In this document: one piece after another, positions 34,648 to 42,638 of the stretch
Layout of the letters: each line of letters starts with the position of its first letter
How positions within the stretch are numbered: position 1 is the first letter of the stretch
Translations under genes and position numbers: made by a program
Notes under the pieces: generated by a model
What the model saw: only the letters and a program-made list of their open reading frames with translations
What the model was told of the DNA's origin: nothing
Database searches by the model: none
Assembly: GCF_016888335.1 (NCBI RefSeq)
Contig: NZ_JAFEJG010000004.1
Location: 434,001 to 498,000 of the forward strand
Source: Janibacter endophyticus
GTDB lineage: Bacteria; Actinomycetota; Actinomycetes; Actinomycetales; Dermatophilaceae
Direction: 5' to 3'
DNA length: 64,000 nt

Positions 34648-35205
34648 ATGGGGCTCCTCGACACCGACGTCATCGTCATGGACCAGATCCGGTCCTTCAT
34701 GAGCAACGACTTCGCGATCCATGACGGTCATGGTCAGGTGATCGGCAGCCTGCAGACCGAAGGGGGCATCGGCTCGCGGATGCTCATGGGCAACCGCGAG
34801 CTCGCGGTGCACGACGCCGACGGGTCGCTGCTGTGCCGGGTCACCGACCCGCCGGACCTCGGCTTCGACACCTTCGAGGTGCACGACCCGCAGGGTGGTC
34901 GGGTCGCGCGGATCGTCAAGGAGTTCACCTTCTTCAGCAAGTCGCTGCGTGTCGAGCTGGCGACCGGCGGGGTGATGGGGCTCAAGGGTGAGCTCTTCGA
35001 CCGGGAGTTCACCGTCCAGGGCCCGCTCGGCGAGGCGGCCCGGGTGAGCCGGCGCTGGCCCGGGGTCGCCGAGTTCCTCCTGTCCCGCGAGCGCTACGTC
35101 GTGGCGTTGGCTCCGGGGCTGCCGGTGCCCGAGCGGCTCGGGACGATCGGGGCGGTCATCGCGCTCGACCTCATCCGCGCCAAGGAGCGCAGCTCCGGGA
35201 GCTAG
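34648..35205 (+). CDS. LURP-one-related (DUF567, tubby-like fold) protein
   Basis: 185 aa, no signal peptide. Successive beta-strand motifs (FAIHDGHGQVIGSLQ, NRELAVHDADGSLLCRV, FEVHDPQGGRVARIVKEF, LFDREFTVQGP) are those of LURP-one/scramblase-like barrels. Function is unknown. It follows the hydrolase by 24 nt. Its stop TAG shares the four bases CTAG with the stop of the convergent IclR gene, with no room for a terminator. Confidence 0.8.
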   Translation: MGLLDTDVIVMDQIRSFMSNDFAIHDGHGQVIGSLQTEGGIGSRMLMGNRELAVHDADGSLLCRVTDPPDLGFDTFEVHDPQGGRVARIVKEFTFFSKSLRVELATGGVMGLKGELFDREFTVQGPLGEAARVSRRWPGVAEFLLSRERYVVALAPGLPVPERLGTIGAVIALDLIRAKERSSGS

Positions 35206-35954
35206 AGCCCGGAGTCGCGCAGCGTCCGGCTGAGCGTGAAGGCGGCCGTGCGGACGGCGACCCCGAGCCGGGTCGGCTCTATGGAGCGGGTCGGCCCGGT
35301 GACGGAGAGTCCCGCGCGGATCTTGCGGTCGGAGCCGAAGACCGGGGCGGCGACGCACGAGACGCCGATCGTGGACTCCTCGAGGTCGAGGGCCATGCCG
35401 ACGCTGCGGATCTTGCGCAGCTCGGCGGCGAGCCCGCCAGGGGTGGTGATCGTCCGAGGGGTGAAGCGCTCCAGCCCGGCGTCGACCCGAGCCTTGACCT
35501 TGGCACGCGGCGAGTAGGCGAGGATCACCTTGCCGACCCCGGTGGCGTGCGCCGGGAGCCGACCGCCGACCTTCGACCCGAGGCCGATGTTGGGCCCGAG
35601 GATCCTCACGTAGACGACGTCGACCCCGTCGAGGATCGCGAGGTGGACGCGTTGGTGGGTCACCTGCCGGAGGTCCTCCATGATCGGCTCGGCGGCGTCG
35701 CGTAGGTCGCGGTGCGTCGGCACCTGGGTGCCGAGCTCGAAGAGCTTGGCGCCCAGGCGGATCCGGTCGCCGGCCTTCTCCAGCACCCCGGCGTCGACGA
35801 GCTGGGCGACGAGGCGGTGCACCGAGCTCACCGGCAGGCCGGTCTCCCGGGCGATGGCGCGCACCCCGGTCGCTCCCCGACCGACGGCCTCGAGGATGGC
35901 GGTAGCACGGGCGATGACCCCTTCGTCGCCCGTGTTCCGCTCATCGGTACGCAT
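35202..35954 (-). CDS. IclR-family transcriptional regulator
   Basis: 250 aa. N-terminal winged helix (GVRAIARETGLPVSSVHRLVAQLVDAGVLEK) and C-terminal IclR effector domain (LGPNIGLGSKVGGRLPAHATGVGKVILAY, GVSCVAAPVFGSDRKIRAGLSVTGP). Divergent from the second IclR gene, 78 nt apart. ATG 35954 is preferred; no Shine-Dalgarno, with CATCAT 6 nt upstream. Likely controls the meta-cleavage genes by effector binding of a pathway intermediate (inference). Confidence 0.93.
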   Translation of the reverse strand: MRTDERNTGDEGVIARATAILEAVGRGATGVRAIARETGLPVSSVHRLVAQLVDAGVLEKAGDRIRLGAKLFELGTQVPTHRDLRDAAEPIMEDLRQVTHQRVHLAILDGVDVVYVRILGPNIGLGSKVGGRLPAHATGVGKVILAYSPRAKVKARVDAGLERFTPRTITTPGGLAAELRKIRSVGMALDLEESTIGVSCVAAPVFGSDRKIRAGLSVTGPTRSIEPTRLGVAVRTAAFTLSRTLRDSGL

Positions 35955-36006
35955 TGCTTGATGATGCCGCAACCGAGCGGGATCGTGGCCGAAACAGCCT
36001 TCCCCG

Positions 36007-36018
36007 AACACCGGCGTT
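36007..36018. promoter_or_regulatory. Imperfect palindrome between the divergent IclR genes
   Basis: AACACCGGCGTT matches its complement at five of six pairs. Possible auto-regulatory site in the 78-nt spacer. Short and imperfect, so weak. Confidence 0.25.
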
Positions 36019-36032
36019 TGCGAGGAGCAACC

Positions 36033-36845
36033 ATGGCCGCTCAGCCCGTCATCGAGACCGAGGACACCGCGTGGTACACCTCAACGCCCATGCGCAGCAG
36101 GCCTGCCGACGGCGGGCTGCGCTCCGTGACGACGGCGCTCGACGTGCTCGAGTGCTTCGCCGTCGACGGTGACCTCGGCGTCTCAGACATCGCGCGCCGG
36201 CTCGGCATCGCCAAGAGCACCGCGCACCGGGTGCTGACGACGCTCGCCGGACGGGGCTTCATTGAGCAGGACCCCGACAGTGGCCTCTACCGCCTCGGCC
36301 TGCACCTCTACGAGCTCGGGCAGCTGACGATCAGCCGCAACCCGCTGCGCCACGCGGCCCTGCCGACGCTGCGCCAGATCGCCTCCCAGACGAGCCTCAC
36401 CGCCAACCTCGCGATCGCCGACGGCCCGGACGTCGTCTTCCTCGAGCGGGTCGAGCTCGGTGCCGGCGAGCGCATCCTCGGCCACGCCGGACGTCGCTTC
36501 CCCGCGCACGTCACGAGCTCGGGCAAGGCGATGGCCGCCTTCAGCCTGACCCTCGACCGGGCCCGCCGGGAGGCCGGCTTCCCGCCGCGGGTGCGGGCGA
36601 CCGTGCGGACCGAGCAGGACTGGGCCGGGGAGCTGGCCCGCGTCCGGGCGAAGGGGTATGCCCTCGCCTCCGACGAGTCCTTCGACGGCGTGACGACGAT
36701 CGCCGTCCCCGTGCTGCGTGGGGAGCACGCCATCGCCGCGATCTCGGTCTTCGGCCCGCACGAGAGCGTCACCCCCCGGGTCGACCGGATCGTCCCCCTC
36801 CTCGTCGCCGCCGCCCGGCGTATCTCCCTCAACGCCCCCCACTGA
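36033..36845 (+). CDS. IclR-family transcriptional regulator
   Basis: 270 aa. Winged helix (VSDIARRLGIAKSTAHRVLTTLAGRGFI) and effector domain (LGHAGRRFPAHVTSSGKAMAAF, ITIAVPVLRGEHA-like end). A 30-residue extension with Trp/Tyr precedes the helix-turn-helix. GAGGAG lies 6 nt before the ATG. Divergent from the other IclR gene, with which it shares only moderate similarity. One may sense catechol-derived compounds and the other a different signal. Confidence 0.93.
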   Translation: MAAQPVIETEDTAWYTSTPMRSRPADGGLRSVTTALDVLECFAVDGDLGVSDIARRLGIAKSTAHRVLTTLAGRGFIEQDPDSGLYRLGLHLYELGQLTISRNPLRHAALPTLRQIASQTSLTANLAIADGPDVVFLERVELGAGERILGHAGRRFPAHVTSSGKAMAAFSLTLDRARREAGFPPRVRATVRTEQDWAGELARVRAKGYALASDESFDGVTTIAVPVLRGEHAIAAISVFGPHESVTPRVDRIVPLLVAAARRISLNAPH

Positions 36846-36889
36846 CCACCGCGGCTTCCTCACCCCTTCGCCCCCCACCCCCCTCCTTT

Positions 36890-36911
36890 CGCACGAGCCA
36901 AGGCTCCTGCG
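36890..36911 (+). repeat. Palindromic element copy 5 (AA)
   Basis: Arms CGCACGAGCC / GGCTCCTGCG around AA; one mismatch (C for G). Confidence 0.9.
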
Positions 36912-36930
36912 ATGGGGGTACCGCCGAACG

Positions 36931-36988
36931 ACTCGCACGAGCCAAGGCTCCTGTCCGTTTCTGGGTAGGAGCCTTGGCTCGTGTGAGT
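36931..36988. repeat. Palindromic element copies 6 (AA) and 7 (TT) facing each other
   Basis: Copy 6 (36934-36953) and copy 7 (36967-36988) are inverted. Together they form one large hairpin with 22-nt arms (one mismatch) and a 14-nt loop. Both carry the same AGGCTCCT variant, so they could also fold with each other. Confidence 0.92.
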
Positions 36989-37009
36989 CCGGGGGTCCCG
37001 TGCTGGGGT

Positions 37010-37027
37010 ACGAGCCTTGGCTCGTGC
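37010..37027 (-). repeat. Palindromic element copy 8 (TT)
   Basis: Core ACGAGCC-TT-GGCTCGT. The outer arm is degenerate. Confidence 0.88.
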
Positions 37028-37152
37028 TAAGGGGGTTCAGGGGGGTGTCGGGGTGGTCTGAGGCGGGTGTCCCGCTGATCGGAACAGATAGATAGCCGGG
37101 CCGGGAGGTGCTGCGGGAGGCTCGATGCGTCGCACCGCAGCGTCACCCCACA

Positions 37153-37173
37153 TCGTTCCCACGGCCGGAACGA
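37153..37173. promoter_or_regulatory. Inverted repeat CGTTCC-N7-GGAACG, putative operator of dmpE operon
   Basis: Arms TCGTTCC (37153-37159) and GGAACGA (37167-37173), 7-nt spacer: the same half-sites and spacing as 31761-31783. It ends about 27 bp upstream of the -10 candidate, so a binding protein would sit near or above the -35. Confidence 0.65.
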
Positions 37174-37199
37174 GACTCCCGACCCGGTGCCGGCATCCC

Positions 37200-37205
37200 T
37201 AGTTT
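37200..37205 (+). promoter_or_regulatory. Possible -10 of the dmpE operon
   Basis: TAGTTT, about 31 nt before the ATG at 37237. A TTGACA at 37205-37210 overlaps it but sits too close to the gene for a -35. Confidence 0.3.
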
Positions 37206-37236
37206 TGACAGCAGTCCGCACCGTCGAAGGAGACCC

Positions 37237-38031
37237 ATGGGCGAGCCGAGCCAGATCCAGCAGGAGGCAGCGCAGCGCCTCCTCACGGCCTACGAGAAGC
37301 ACACCCCGATCCCGCCGCTCACCTCGGACTTCTCCGAGCTGACCGTCGAGGACGCCTACGCCATCCAGCTCGAGCAGGTGAAGCGCTGGACCGCCGACGG
37401 CCGGACCATCGTCGGTCACAAGGTCGGTCTCACCTCGGCCGCGATGCAGAAGCAGCTCGGCGTCACCGAGCCCGACTTCGGCCACCTCCTCGCCGACTTC
37501 GTCTACAGCGAGCACGAGGCGGTCCCCGCCGGTCGGTTCCTCCAGCCGCGCGTCGAGCCTGAGATCGCCTTCGTCCTCGGCGCCCCGCTCGCCGGCCCGG
37601 GCGTCACGGTCACCGAGGCCATCGCCGCCGTCGACTACGTCATCCCGGCTCTCGAGATCGTCGACAGCCGCGTCGCGGACTGGAAGATCACCCTCGCCGA
37701 CACCATCGCCGACAACGCCAGCTCGGGCGGCTACGTCCTCGGATCCACCCCCACCCCGCTCCACGAGGTCGACCTACGCCTCGTCGGCTGCAACTTCTAC
37801 CGCAACGGCAACGTCGTGGGCACCGGCGCCGGTGGCGCCGTCCTCGGCTCGCCGATCACCTCGCTCGTGTGGCTCGCCAACACCCTCGGCCGGCTCGGCA
37901 CGACCCTCGAGGCGGGCGAGGTCATCCTCCCCGGCTCGGTCACCTCGATGAGCCCGGTCGCCCCGGGCGACACCTTCACCGCGACCTTCGCCGGCCTCGG
38001 CAGCGTCACGGCCCGATTCGCCCGCGACTGA
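37237..38031 (+). CDS. dmpE: 2-hydroxypenta-2,4-dienoate hydratase
   Basis: 264 aa. Adds water to 2-hydroxypenta-2,4-dienoate to give 4-hydroxy-2-oxovalerate. Hydratase/decarboxylase family motifs: [55 protein letters not shown]. It is paralogous to DmpH at 40147. Distinguished by position first in the E-F-G order. GAAGGAG precedes ATG 37237. Confidence 0.93.
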   Translation: MGEPSQIQQEAAQRLLTAYEKHTPIPPLTSDFSELTVEDAYAIQLEQVKRWTADGRTIVGHKVGLTSAAMQKQLGVTEPDFGHLLADFVYSEHEAVPAGRFLQPRVEPEIAFVLGAPLAGPGVTVTEAIAAVDYVIPALEIVDSRVADWKITLADTIADNASSGGYVLGSTPTPLHEVDLRLVGCNFYRNGNVVGTGAGGAVLGSPITSLVWLANTLGRLGTTLEAGEVILPGSVTSMSPVAPGDTFTATFAGLGSVTARFARD

Positions 38032-38051
38032 GTCCCGAAAGGACCACGACA

Positions 38052-39053
38052 ATGACTGCACGCACCAAGGGGACCGCCGCGATCGTCGGCCCCGGCAACA
38101 TCGGCACCGACCTGATGTTCAAGCTCATGCGCCGCTCGGAGGTCATCGAGCCGCGCTACATGATCGGCGTCGACCCGGCCTCGGACGGCCTGCGTCGCGC
38201 CAAGAGCGTCGGCCTCGAGGCCAGCCACGAAGGGGTCGACTGGCTCCTCGCGCAGGACGAGCTGCCCGACGTCGTCTTCGAGTGCACCTCGGCGAAGGCC
38301 CACGCGGCCAACGCGCCGCGGTACGCCGAGGCCGGCATCCTCGCCGTCGACCTCACCCCGGCCGCCGTGGGTCCCTACCTCTGCCCGCCGGTCAACCTCG
38401 ACTTCAACCTCGACGCGACGAACGTCAACATGATCACCTGCGGCGGCCAGGCCACGACCCCGATCGTCGCCGCGGTCTCCTCGGTCGTCGACGTCCCCTA
38501 CGCCGAGATCGTCGCCTCCATCTCGAGCAAGTCCGCCGGCCCCGGCACCCGCGCCAACATCGACGAGTTCACCGAGACCACCTCGGAGGCCCTCGAGGTC
38601 GTCGGCGGCGCCAAGAAGGGCAAGGCGATCATCATCCTCAACCCCGTCGAGCCGCCGCTCATGATGCGCAACACCGTCTTCTGCGCCATCCCCGAGGAGG
38701 CCGCCGAGGCGGGCGAGCTCAACGACAAGGTTCGCGCGTCCATCGCCGCCATGGTCGAGCGGGTCCAGGAGTACGTGCCCGGCTACCACCTGCGCGCCGA
38801 GCCGCAGTTCGACCACGCGCGCGACCTGTGGAACGGCATGGCCCGGGTCACCGTCCCGATCGAGGTCAAGGGCCGCGGCGACTACCTGCCGGACTACGCC
38901 GGCAACCTCGACATCATCACGGCGGCCGCCGCCCGCGTCGGCGACATGATGGTCGCCCACCGCCTGGGCGTCGACTCCGGCTGGGTCGCCGCCGACGCGT
39001 CGACCGATGCCGCCGCCACCACCCCTTCGACCACCCAGGAGGTCTCGGCATGA
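38052..39053 (+). CDS. dmpF: Acetaldehyde dehydrogenase (acylating)
   Basis: 333 aa. Converts acetaldehyde, CoA and NAD+ to acetyl-CoA. NAD site [17 protein letters not shown]; catalytic C130 in [40 protein letters not shown] at the end. It forms a channelling complex with the aldolase DmpG in this family. The stop overlaps the dmpG start (ATGA). Confidence 0.96.
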   Translation: MTARTKGTAAIVGPGNIGTDLMFKLMRRSEVIEPRYMIGVDPASDGLRRAKSVGLEASHEGVDWLLAQDELPDVVFECTSAKAHAANAPRYAEAGILAVDLTPAAVGPYLCPPVNLDFNLDATNVNMITCGGQATTPIVAAVSSVVDVPYAEIVASISSKSAGPGTRANIDEFTETTSEALEVVGGAKKGKAIIILNPVEPPLMMRNTVFCAIPEEAAEAGELNDKVRASIAAMVERVQEYVPGYHLRAEPQFDHARDLWNGMARVTVPIEVKGRGDYLPDYAGNLDIITAAAARVGDMMVAHRLGVDSGWVAADASTDAAATTPSTTQEVSA

Positions 39054-40147
39054 GCGCCCTCAACGACCCGACGCACCCCATCCCCGACTTCACCGGCGAC
39101 GTCGACGTCCGCCTCACGGACACGACCCTGCGCGACGGCTCGCACGCCATGTCGCACCAGTTCACCGAGGAGCAGGTCCGCACGACGGTCCGCGCCCTCG
39201 ACCAGGCCGGCGTCCAGGTCATCGAGGTCACCCACGGTGACGGGCTCGGCGGCTCGAGCTTCAACTACGGCTTCTCCGCCGTCGACGAGATGTCGCTCAT
39301 CAAGGCGGCCAGGGCCGAGGCGGAGCAGGCCAAGATCGCCGTCCTCCTCCTCCCCGGTCTCGGCCGGGTCCACGACCTGCAGCAGGCCCGCGACAACGGG
39401 GCCGACATCGCCCGCATCGCGACGCACTGCACCGAGGCCGACGTCTCGATCCAGCACTTCGGTGCGGCCCGTGACCTCGGCATGGAGACCGTCGGCTTCC
39501 TCATGCTCAGCCACATGATCAGCCCCGAGGCCCTCGCCAAGCAGGCGCGGATCATGGTCGACGCCGGGTGCCAGTGCGTCTACGTCGTCGACAGCGCCGG
39601 CGCGCTGATCCTCGAAGACGTCTCCGACCGCGTGGAGGCGCTCGTCTCCGAGATCGGTCAGCACGCCCAGGTCGGCTACCACGGGCACCAGAACATGTCC
39701 TTCGGCGTCGCCAACTCGGTCCTGGCCTACCGCGCGGGCGCCCGCCAGATCGACGGCTCCCTCTGCGCGCTCGGCGCCGGTGCCGGCAACTCGCCGACCG
39801 AGGTCCTCGCCGTCGCCTTCGAGCGGCTCGGGATCAGCACCGGCGTCTCGGTCGACGGCATCCTCGGCGCTGCCCAGGACGTCGTCCGGCCCTACATCCG
39901 CCGCCTCCCGTGGATGGACCGCAGCTCGATCACGCAGGGCTACGCCGGCGTGTACAGCTCCTTCCTCATCCACGCGGAGCGGGCCGCCGAGCGCTACGAC
40001 GTGCCGGCCCACGAGATCCTCCAGAAGGTCGGCGAGTACGGCTACGTCGGCGGCCAGGAGGACATGATCATCGACGTCGCTCTCGAGCTGCAGAAGGCTC
40101 GCGAGCTCGACATGGGCGACCTTGCCGCCCTGGGAGCGGGTGCCTGA
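39050..40147 (+). CDS. dmpG: 4-hydroxy-2-oxovalerate aldolase
   Basis: 365 aa, slightly longer than the usual ~345 owing to a ~20-residue N-terminal leader. Splits 4-hydroxy-2-oxovalerate into pyruvate and acetaldehyde. HMG-CoA-lyase-like TIM barrel: [11 protein letters not shown] (catalytic Arg and metal Asp), [10 protein letters not shown], and metal-binding [15 protein letters not shown]. Coupled to dmpF upstream and dmpH downstream (TGATG). Confidence 0.96.
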   Translation: MSALNDPTHPIPDFTGDVDVRLTDTTLRDGSHAMSHQFTEEQVRTTVRALDQAGVQVIEVTHGDGLGGSSFNYGFSAVDEMSLIKAARAEAEQAKIAVLLLPGLGRVHDLQQARDNGADIARIATHCTEADVSIQHFGAARDLGMETVGFLMLSHMISPEALAKQARIMVDAGCQCVYVVDSAGALILEDVSDRVEALVSEIGQHAQVGYHGHQNMSFGVANSVLAYRAGARQIDGSLCALGAGAGNSPTEVLAVAFERLGISTGVSVDGILGAAQDVVRPYIRRLPWMDRSSITQGYAGVYSSFLIHAERAAERYDVPAHEILQKVGEYGYVGGQEDMIIDVALELQKARELDMGDLAALGAGA

Positions 40148-40941
40148 TGGCCAACCAGAAGTGGGACATCGAGTCCGTCGCCGCCGAGCTCCTCGCCTGC
40201 GAGGACGAGCGCCGCGACCGCGTGAAGTTCACCGACGAGTGGCCCGAGCTCGACGTCGAGACCGGCTACATGATCCAGGACCTCAACCTCGAGAAGCGCC
40301 TCGCCCGCGGCGAGAAGCTCATCGGCGTCAAGCTCGGCCTGACCTCCCGCGCCAAGCAGCAGCGCATGGGCGTTGACACCCCCTTCGTCGCCTGGCTCAC
40401 TGACGCCATGATCCTGCCGGCCGGCGACCCCGTGCCCCAGGACAAGCTCATCCACCCGCGGATCGAGCCCGAGATCGTCTTCGTCATGGGTGAGCGGCTC
40501 GAGGGCCCCGGCCTGACCGGCGCCCAGGCCATGGCGGCCGTCGCCTCCGTCCACGCCGGCGCCGAGGTCATCGACAGCCGCTACAAGGACTTCAAGTTCG
40601 GCGCCGGCGACGTCATCGCTGACAACGCGAGCTCTGGGGCCTTCGTCACCGGCGGGCTCGGCCTCCCGCCGGGCGAGATCGACCTCGGTCTCGAGGCGGT
40701 CCTCGTCGAGGTCGACGGCGAGATCGTCGACTCCGCGACCGGCGCAGCCGTCCAGGGCCACCCCGGTGAGGCGCTCGCCCTCGCGGCGAACGACCTCGCG
40801 AAGCGCGGCCTGGCCATCGAGGCCGGCTGGATCGTGCTCACCGGTGGCATGACCGACGCGGTCCTCGCCCCGCCCGGATCGACCGTCGGCTGCCACTTCA
40901 CCAACCTCGGGTCGGTCTTCATCAGCGGCGGCGAGATCTGA
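40147..40941 (+). CDS. dmpH: 4-oxalocrotonate decarboxylase
   Basis: 264 aa. Decarboxylates the keto form of 4-oxalocrotonate to 2-hydroxypenta-2,4-dienoate. Motifs GVKLGLTSRAKQQRMGVDTPFVAWLTD, PRIEPEIVFVMG, EVIDSRYKDFKF, DNASSGAFVTG. Homologous to the hydratase DmpE, but the downstream tautomerase and dehydrogenase identify it as the decarboxylase. Confidence 0.92.
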   Translation: MANQKWDIESVAAELLACEDERRDRVKFTDEWPELDVETGYMIQDLNLEKRLARGEKLIGVKLGLTSRAKQQRMGVDTPFVAWLTDAMILPAGDPVPQDKLIHPRIEPEIVFVMGERLEGPGLTGAQAMAAVASVHAGAEVIDSRYKDFKFGAGDVIADNASSGAFVTGGLGLPPGEIDLGLEAVLVEVDGEIVDSATGAAVQGHPGEALALAANDLAKRGLAIEAGWIVLTGGMTDAVLAPPGSTVGCHFTNLGSVFISGGEI

Positions 40942-41144
40942 TGCCGCTCGTCGAGGTCACCCTCACCGAGGGCCGCGGACCGGAGAAGATCCGCTCCCTC
41001 ATCTCCGCCCTCACCGAGGCGGTCGTCGCCACCGACGTCGCCCCCAAGGACAACGTCCGCGTCATCGTCCGTGAGATCCCGCGCGAGCACTTCGCCGCGG
41101 GCGACGTGACGATCGCCGAGCGACAGGGAAGGAACAACCCATGA
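40941..41144 (+). CDS. dmpI: 4-oxalocrotonate tautomerase
   Basis: 67 aa. Catalytic Pro follows the initiator Met (MPLVEVTLTEGR), and after Met removal Pro1, Arg11 and Arg39 are all in register with the classical enzyme. Converts 2-hydroxymuconate to 2-oxo-3-hexenedioate. The last residues differ from the 62-aa reference length. Overlaps both neighbours (1 nt and ATGA). Confidence 0.94.
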   Translation: MPLVEVTLTEGRGPEKIRSLISALTEAVVATDVAPKDNVRVIVREIPREHFAAGDVTIAERQGRNNP

Positions 41145-42589
41145 GCGCCGTGTCGTCTGAATTCTTCGGGCACATCATCGACAACGAGGAGGTCGAGTCG
41201 CTCGACGGCGGCCGCTTCGACGTCTACAACCCGTGGACTCAGGAGGTCTGGGCGCAGGCCGCCGAGGGCAGCGCGGCCGACGCTGACCGGGCGATCGCCA
41301 GCGCCCGCAAGGCCTTCGACGAGGGTCCGTGGCCCCGGATGGGCCGCGTCGAGCGCGCCAAGCTCATCCACAAGCTCGCCGACCTCATGGAGGAGCGGGC
41401 CGAGAAGATCGCCACCCTCGACAGCACCAACATGGGCAAGCCCCTCGCTCAGGCGCTCCACGACGTGGGTCGCTCGGTCGCGAACTTCCGCTTCTTCGCC
41501 GACCACCAGCGTGACCACGTCGGCTCGGTCTTCCCGATGGACTCCGGCCACCACACGTACAGCGAGTTCGGCCCCGTGGGTGTCGTCGCGGCGATCAGCC
41601 CGTGGAACTTCCCGCTGATGATGGCGACCTGGAAGATCGCGCCGGCCATCGCGTGGGGCAACACCTGCATCATCAAGCCGTCCGAGGACACCCCGGCGTC
41701 GGTGACCCTGCTCGGTCGCCTCGCGGTCGAGGCCGGCTTCCCGCCCGGCGTCCTCAACGTCCTCAACGGTCATGGCGCCCCGGCGGGCTCCTCGCTCACC
41801 GGTGACGACCGCGTCGACCGGGTGACCTTCACCGGCTCCTCGCAGACCGGCAAGGCGGTCATGGCCTCGGCCGCGACCCACCTCGCCCCCGTCTCCCTCG
41901 AGCTCGGCGGCAAGGGCGCCAACGTCGTCTTCGACGACGCCGACATCGACAACGCCGTCTACTGGGCGGTCGAGGCGATCTTCCGCAACAGCGGCCAGAT
42001 CTGCCTCGCCGGCTCGCGCCTCTACGTCCAGTCGGGCATCTACGACGAGTTCATGGAGCGCTTCCAGGCCGCGGCCGAGGCGCTGCCGATCGGCGACCCC
42101 TTCGACCCGGGCACCAAGTTCTCCGTCCTCGCGAGCAAGCGACACTTCGACAAGGTCAAGAGCTACGTCGAGGGTGTCGAGGGCGACGGCGGCACGATCC
42201 GCACCGGTGGCGTCGACGACCAGGGCCGCTGGCTCGTCCGCCCGACGATCATCGAAGACCTCCCGCTGGACGCCTCGGCGTACTGCGAGGAGATCTTCGG
42301 CCCGGTCTGCGTGGTCAACAGGTTCGACACCGAGGACGAGGTCGTCCACCTCGCCAACGACACCCGCTACGGCCTCAACGCGATGCTCTTCACGGAGAAC
42401 CTCTCCACGGCGCACCGCGTGAGCAGCAAGCTCAAGGCCGGCACGGTCTGGGTCAACTGCTTCTTCATCCGCGACCTGCGGACTCCCTTCGGCGGCGTCG
42501 GCGACTCCGGCGTCGGGCGCGAGGGCGGTGACTTCAGCCGCGAGTTCTTCACCGAGCCCAAGGCCGTCGTCATGCAGATCAAGCGCTGA
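41141..42589 (+). CDS. dmpC: 2-hydroxymuconic semialdehyde dehydrogenase
   Basis: 482 aa aldehyde dehydrogenase, NAD+ dependent. Catalytic C288 (NSGQICLAGSR) and general base E254 (LELGGKG); SPWNFPLMMATWK and FTGSSQTGK cofactor motifs. Starts the oxidative branch to 2-hydroxymuconate. HpaE-like enzymes are close relatives, but with dmpH and dmpI adjacent, dmpC fits best. Last gene of the operon; a strong hairpin follows. Confidence 0.93.
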   Translation: MSAVSSEFFGHIIDNEEVESLDGGRFDVYNPWTQEVWAQAAEGSAADADRAIASARKAFDEGPWPRMGRVERAKLIHKLADLMEERAEKIATLDSTNMGKPLAQALHDVGRSVANFRFFADHQRDHVGSVFPMDSGHHTYSEFGPVGVVAAISPWNFPLMMATWKIAPAIAWGNTCIIKPSEDTPASVTLLGRLAVEAGFPPGVLNVLNGHGAPAGSSLTGDDRVDRVTFTGSSQTGKAVMASAATHLAPVSLELGGKGANVVFDDADIDNAVYWAVEAIFRNSGQICLAGSRLYVQSGIYDEFMERFQAAAEALPIGDPFDPGTKFSVLASKRHFDKVKSYVEGVEGDGGTIRTGGVDDQGRWLVRPTIIEDLPLDASAYCEEIFGPVCVVNRFDTEDEVVHLANDTRYGLNAMLFTENLSTAHRVSSKLKAGTVWVNCFFIRDLRTPFGGVGDSGVGREGGDFSREFFTEPKAVVMQIKR

Positions 42590-42598
42590 GACCACAGG

Positions 42599-42636
42599 GA
42601 AGGGGGTGTGCCGGGCTGGCCCGGCACACCCCCTTC
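42599..42636. terminator. Bidirectional terminator, dmpC / antiporter
   Basis: 18-nt arms (GAAGGGGGTGTGCCGGGC and GCCCGGCACACCCCCTTC) with a TG centre, between convergent genes. Confidence 0.85.
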
Positions 42637-42638
42637 GC

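Larger units (their letters stand above)
36846..37236. promoter_or_regulatory. IclR-dmpE spacer with palindrome cluster, operator and promoter
   Basis: 391 bp without a gene. Palindromic copies 5-8 fill 36890-37027, the operator-like repeat is at 37153-37173, a -10 candidate TAGTTT at 37200-37205, and the ribosome binding site GAAGGAG before ATG 37237. Confidence 0.7.

Noticed and set aside
37205-37210. TTGACA as -35 of the dmpE operon
   Set aside because: A -10 at the right spacing would fall on the ribosome binding site, leaving no room for a start before the ATG.
31763-42636. Catechol locus as a recent mobile island
   Set aside because: No integrase, transposase, direct repeats or att site, and no visible shift in base composition. 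Old acquisition remains possible.
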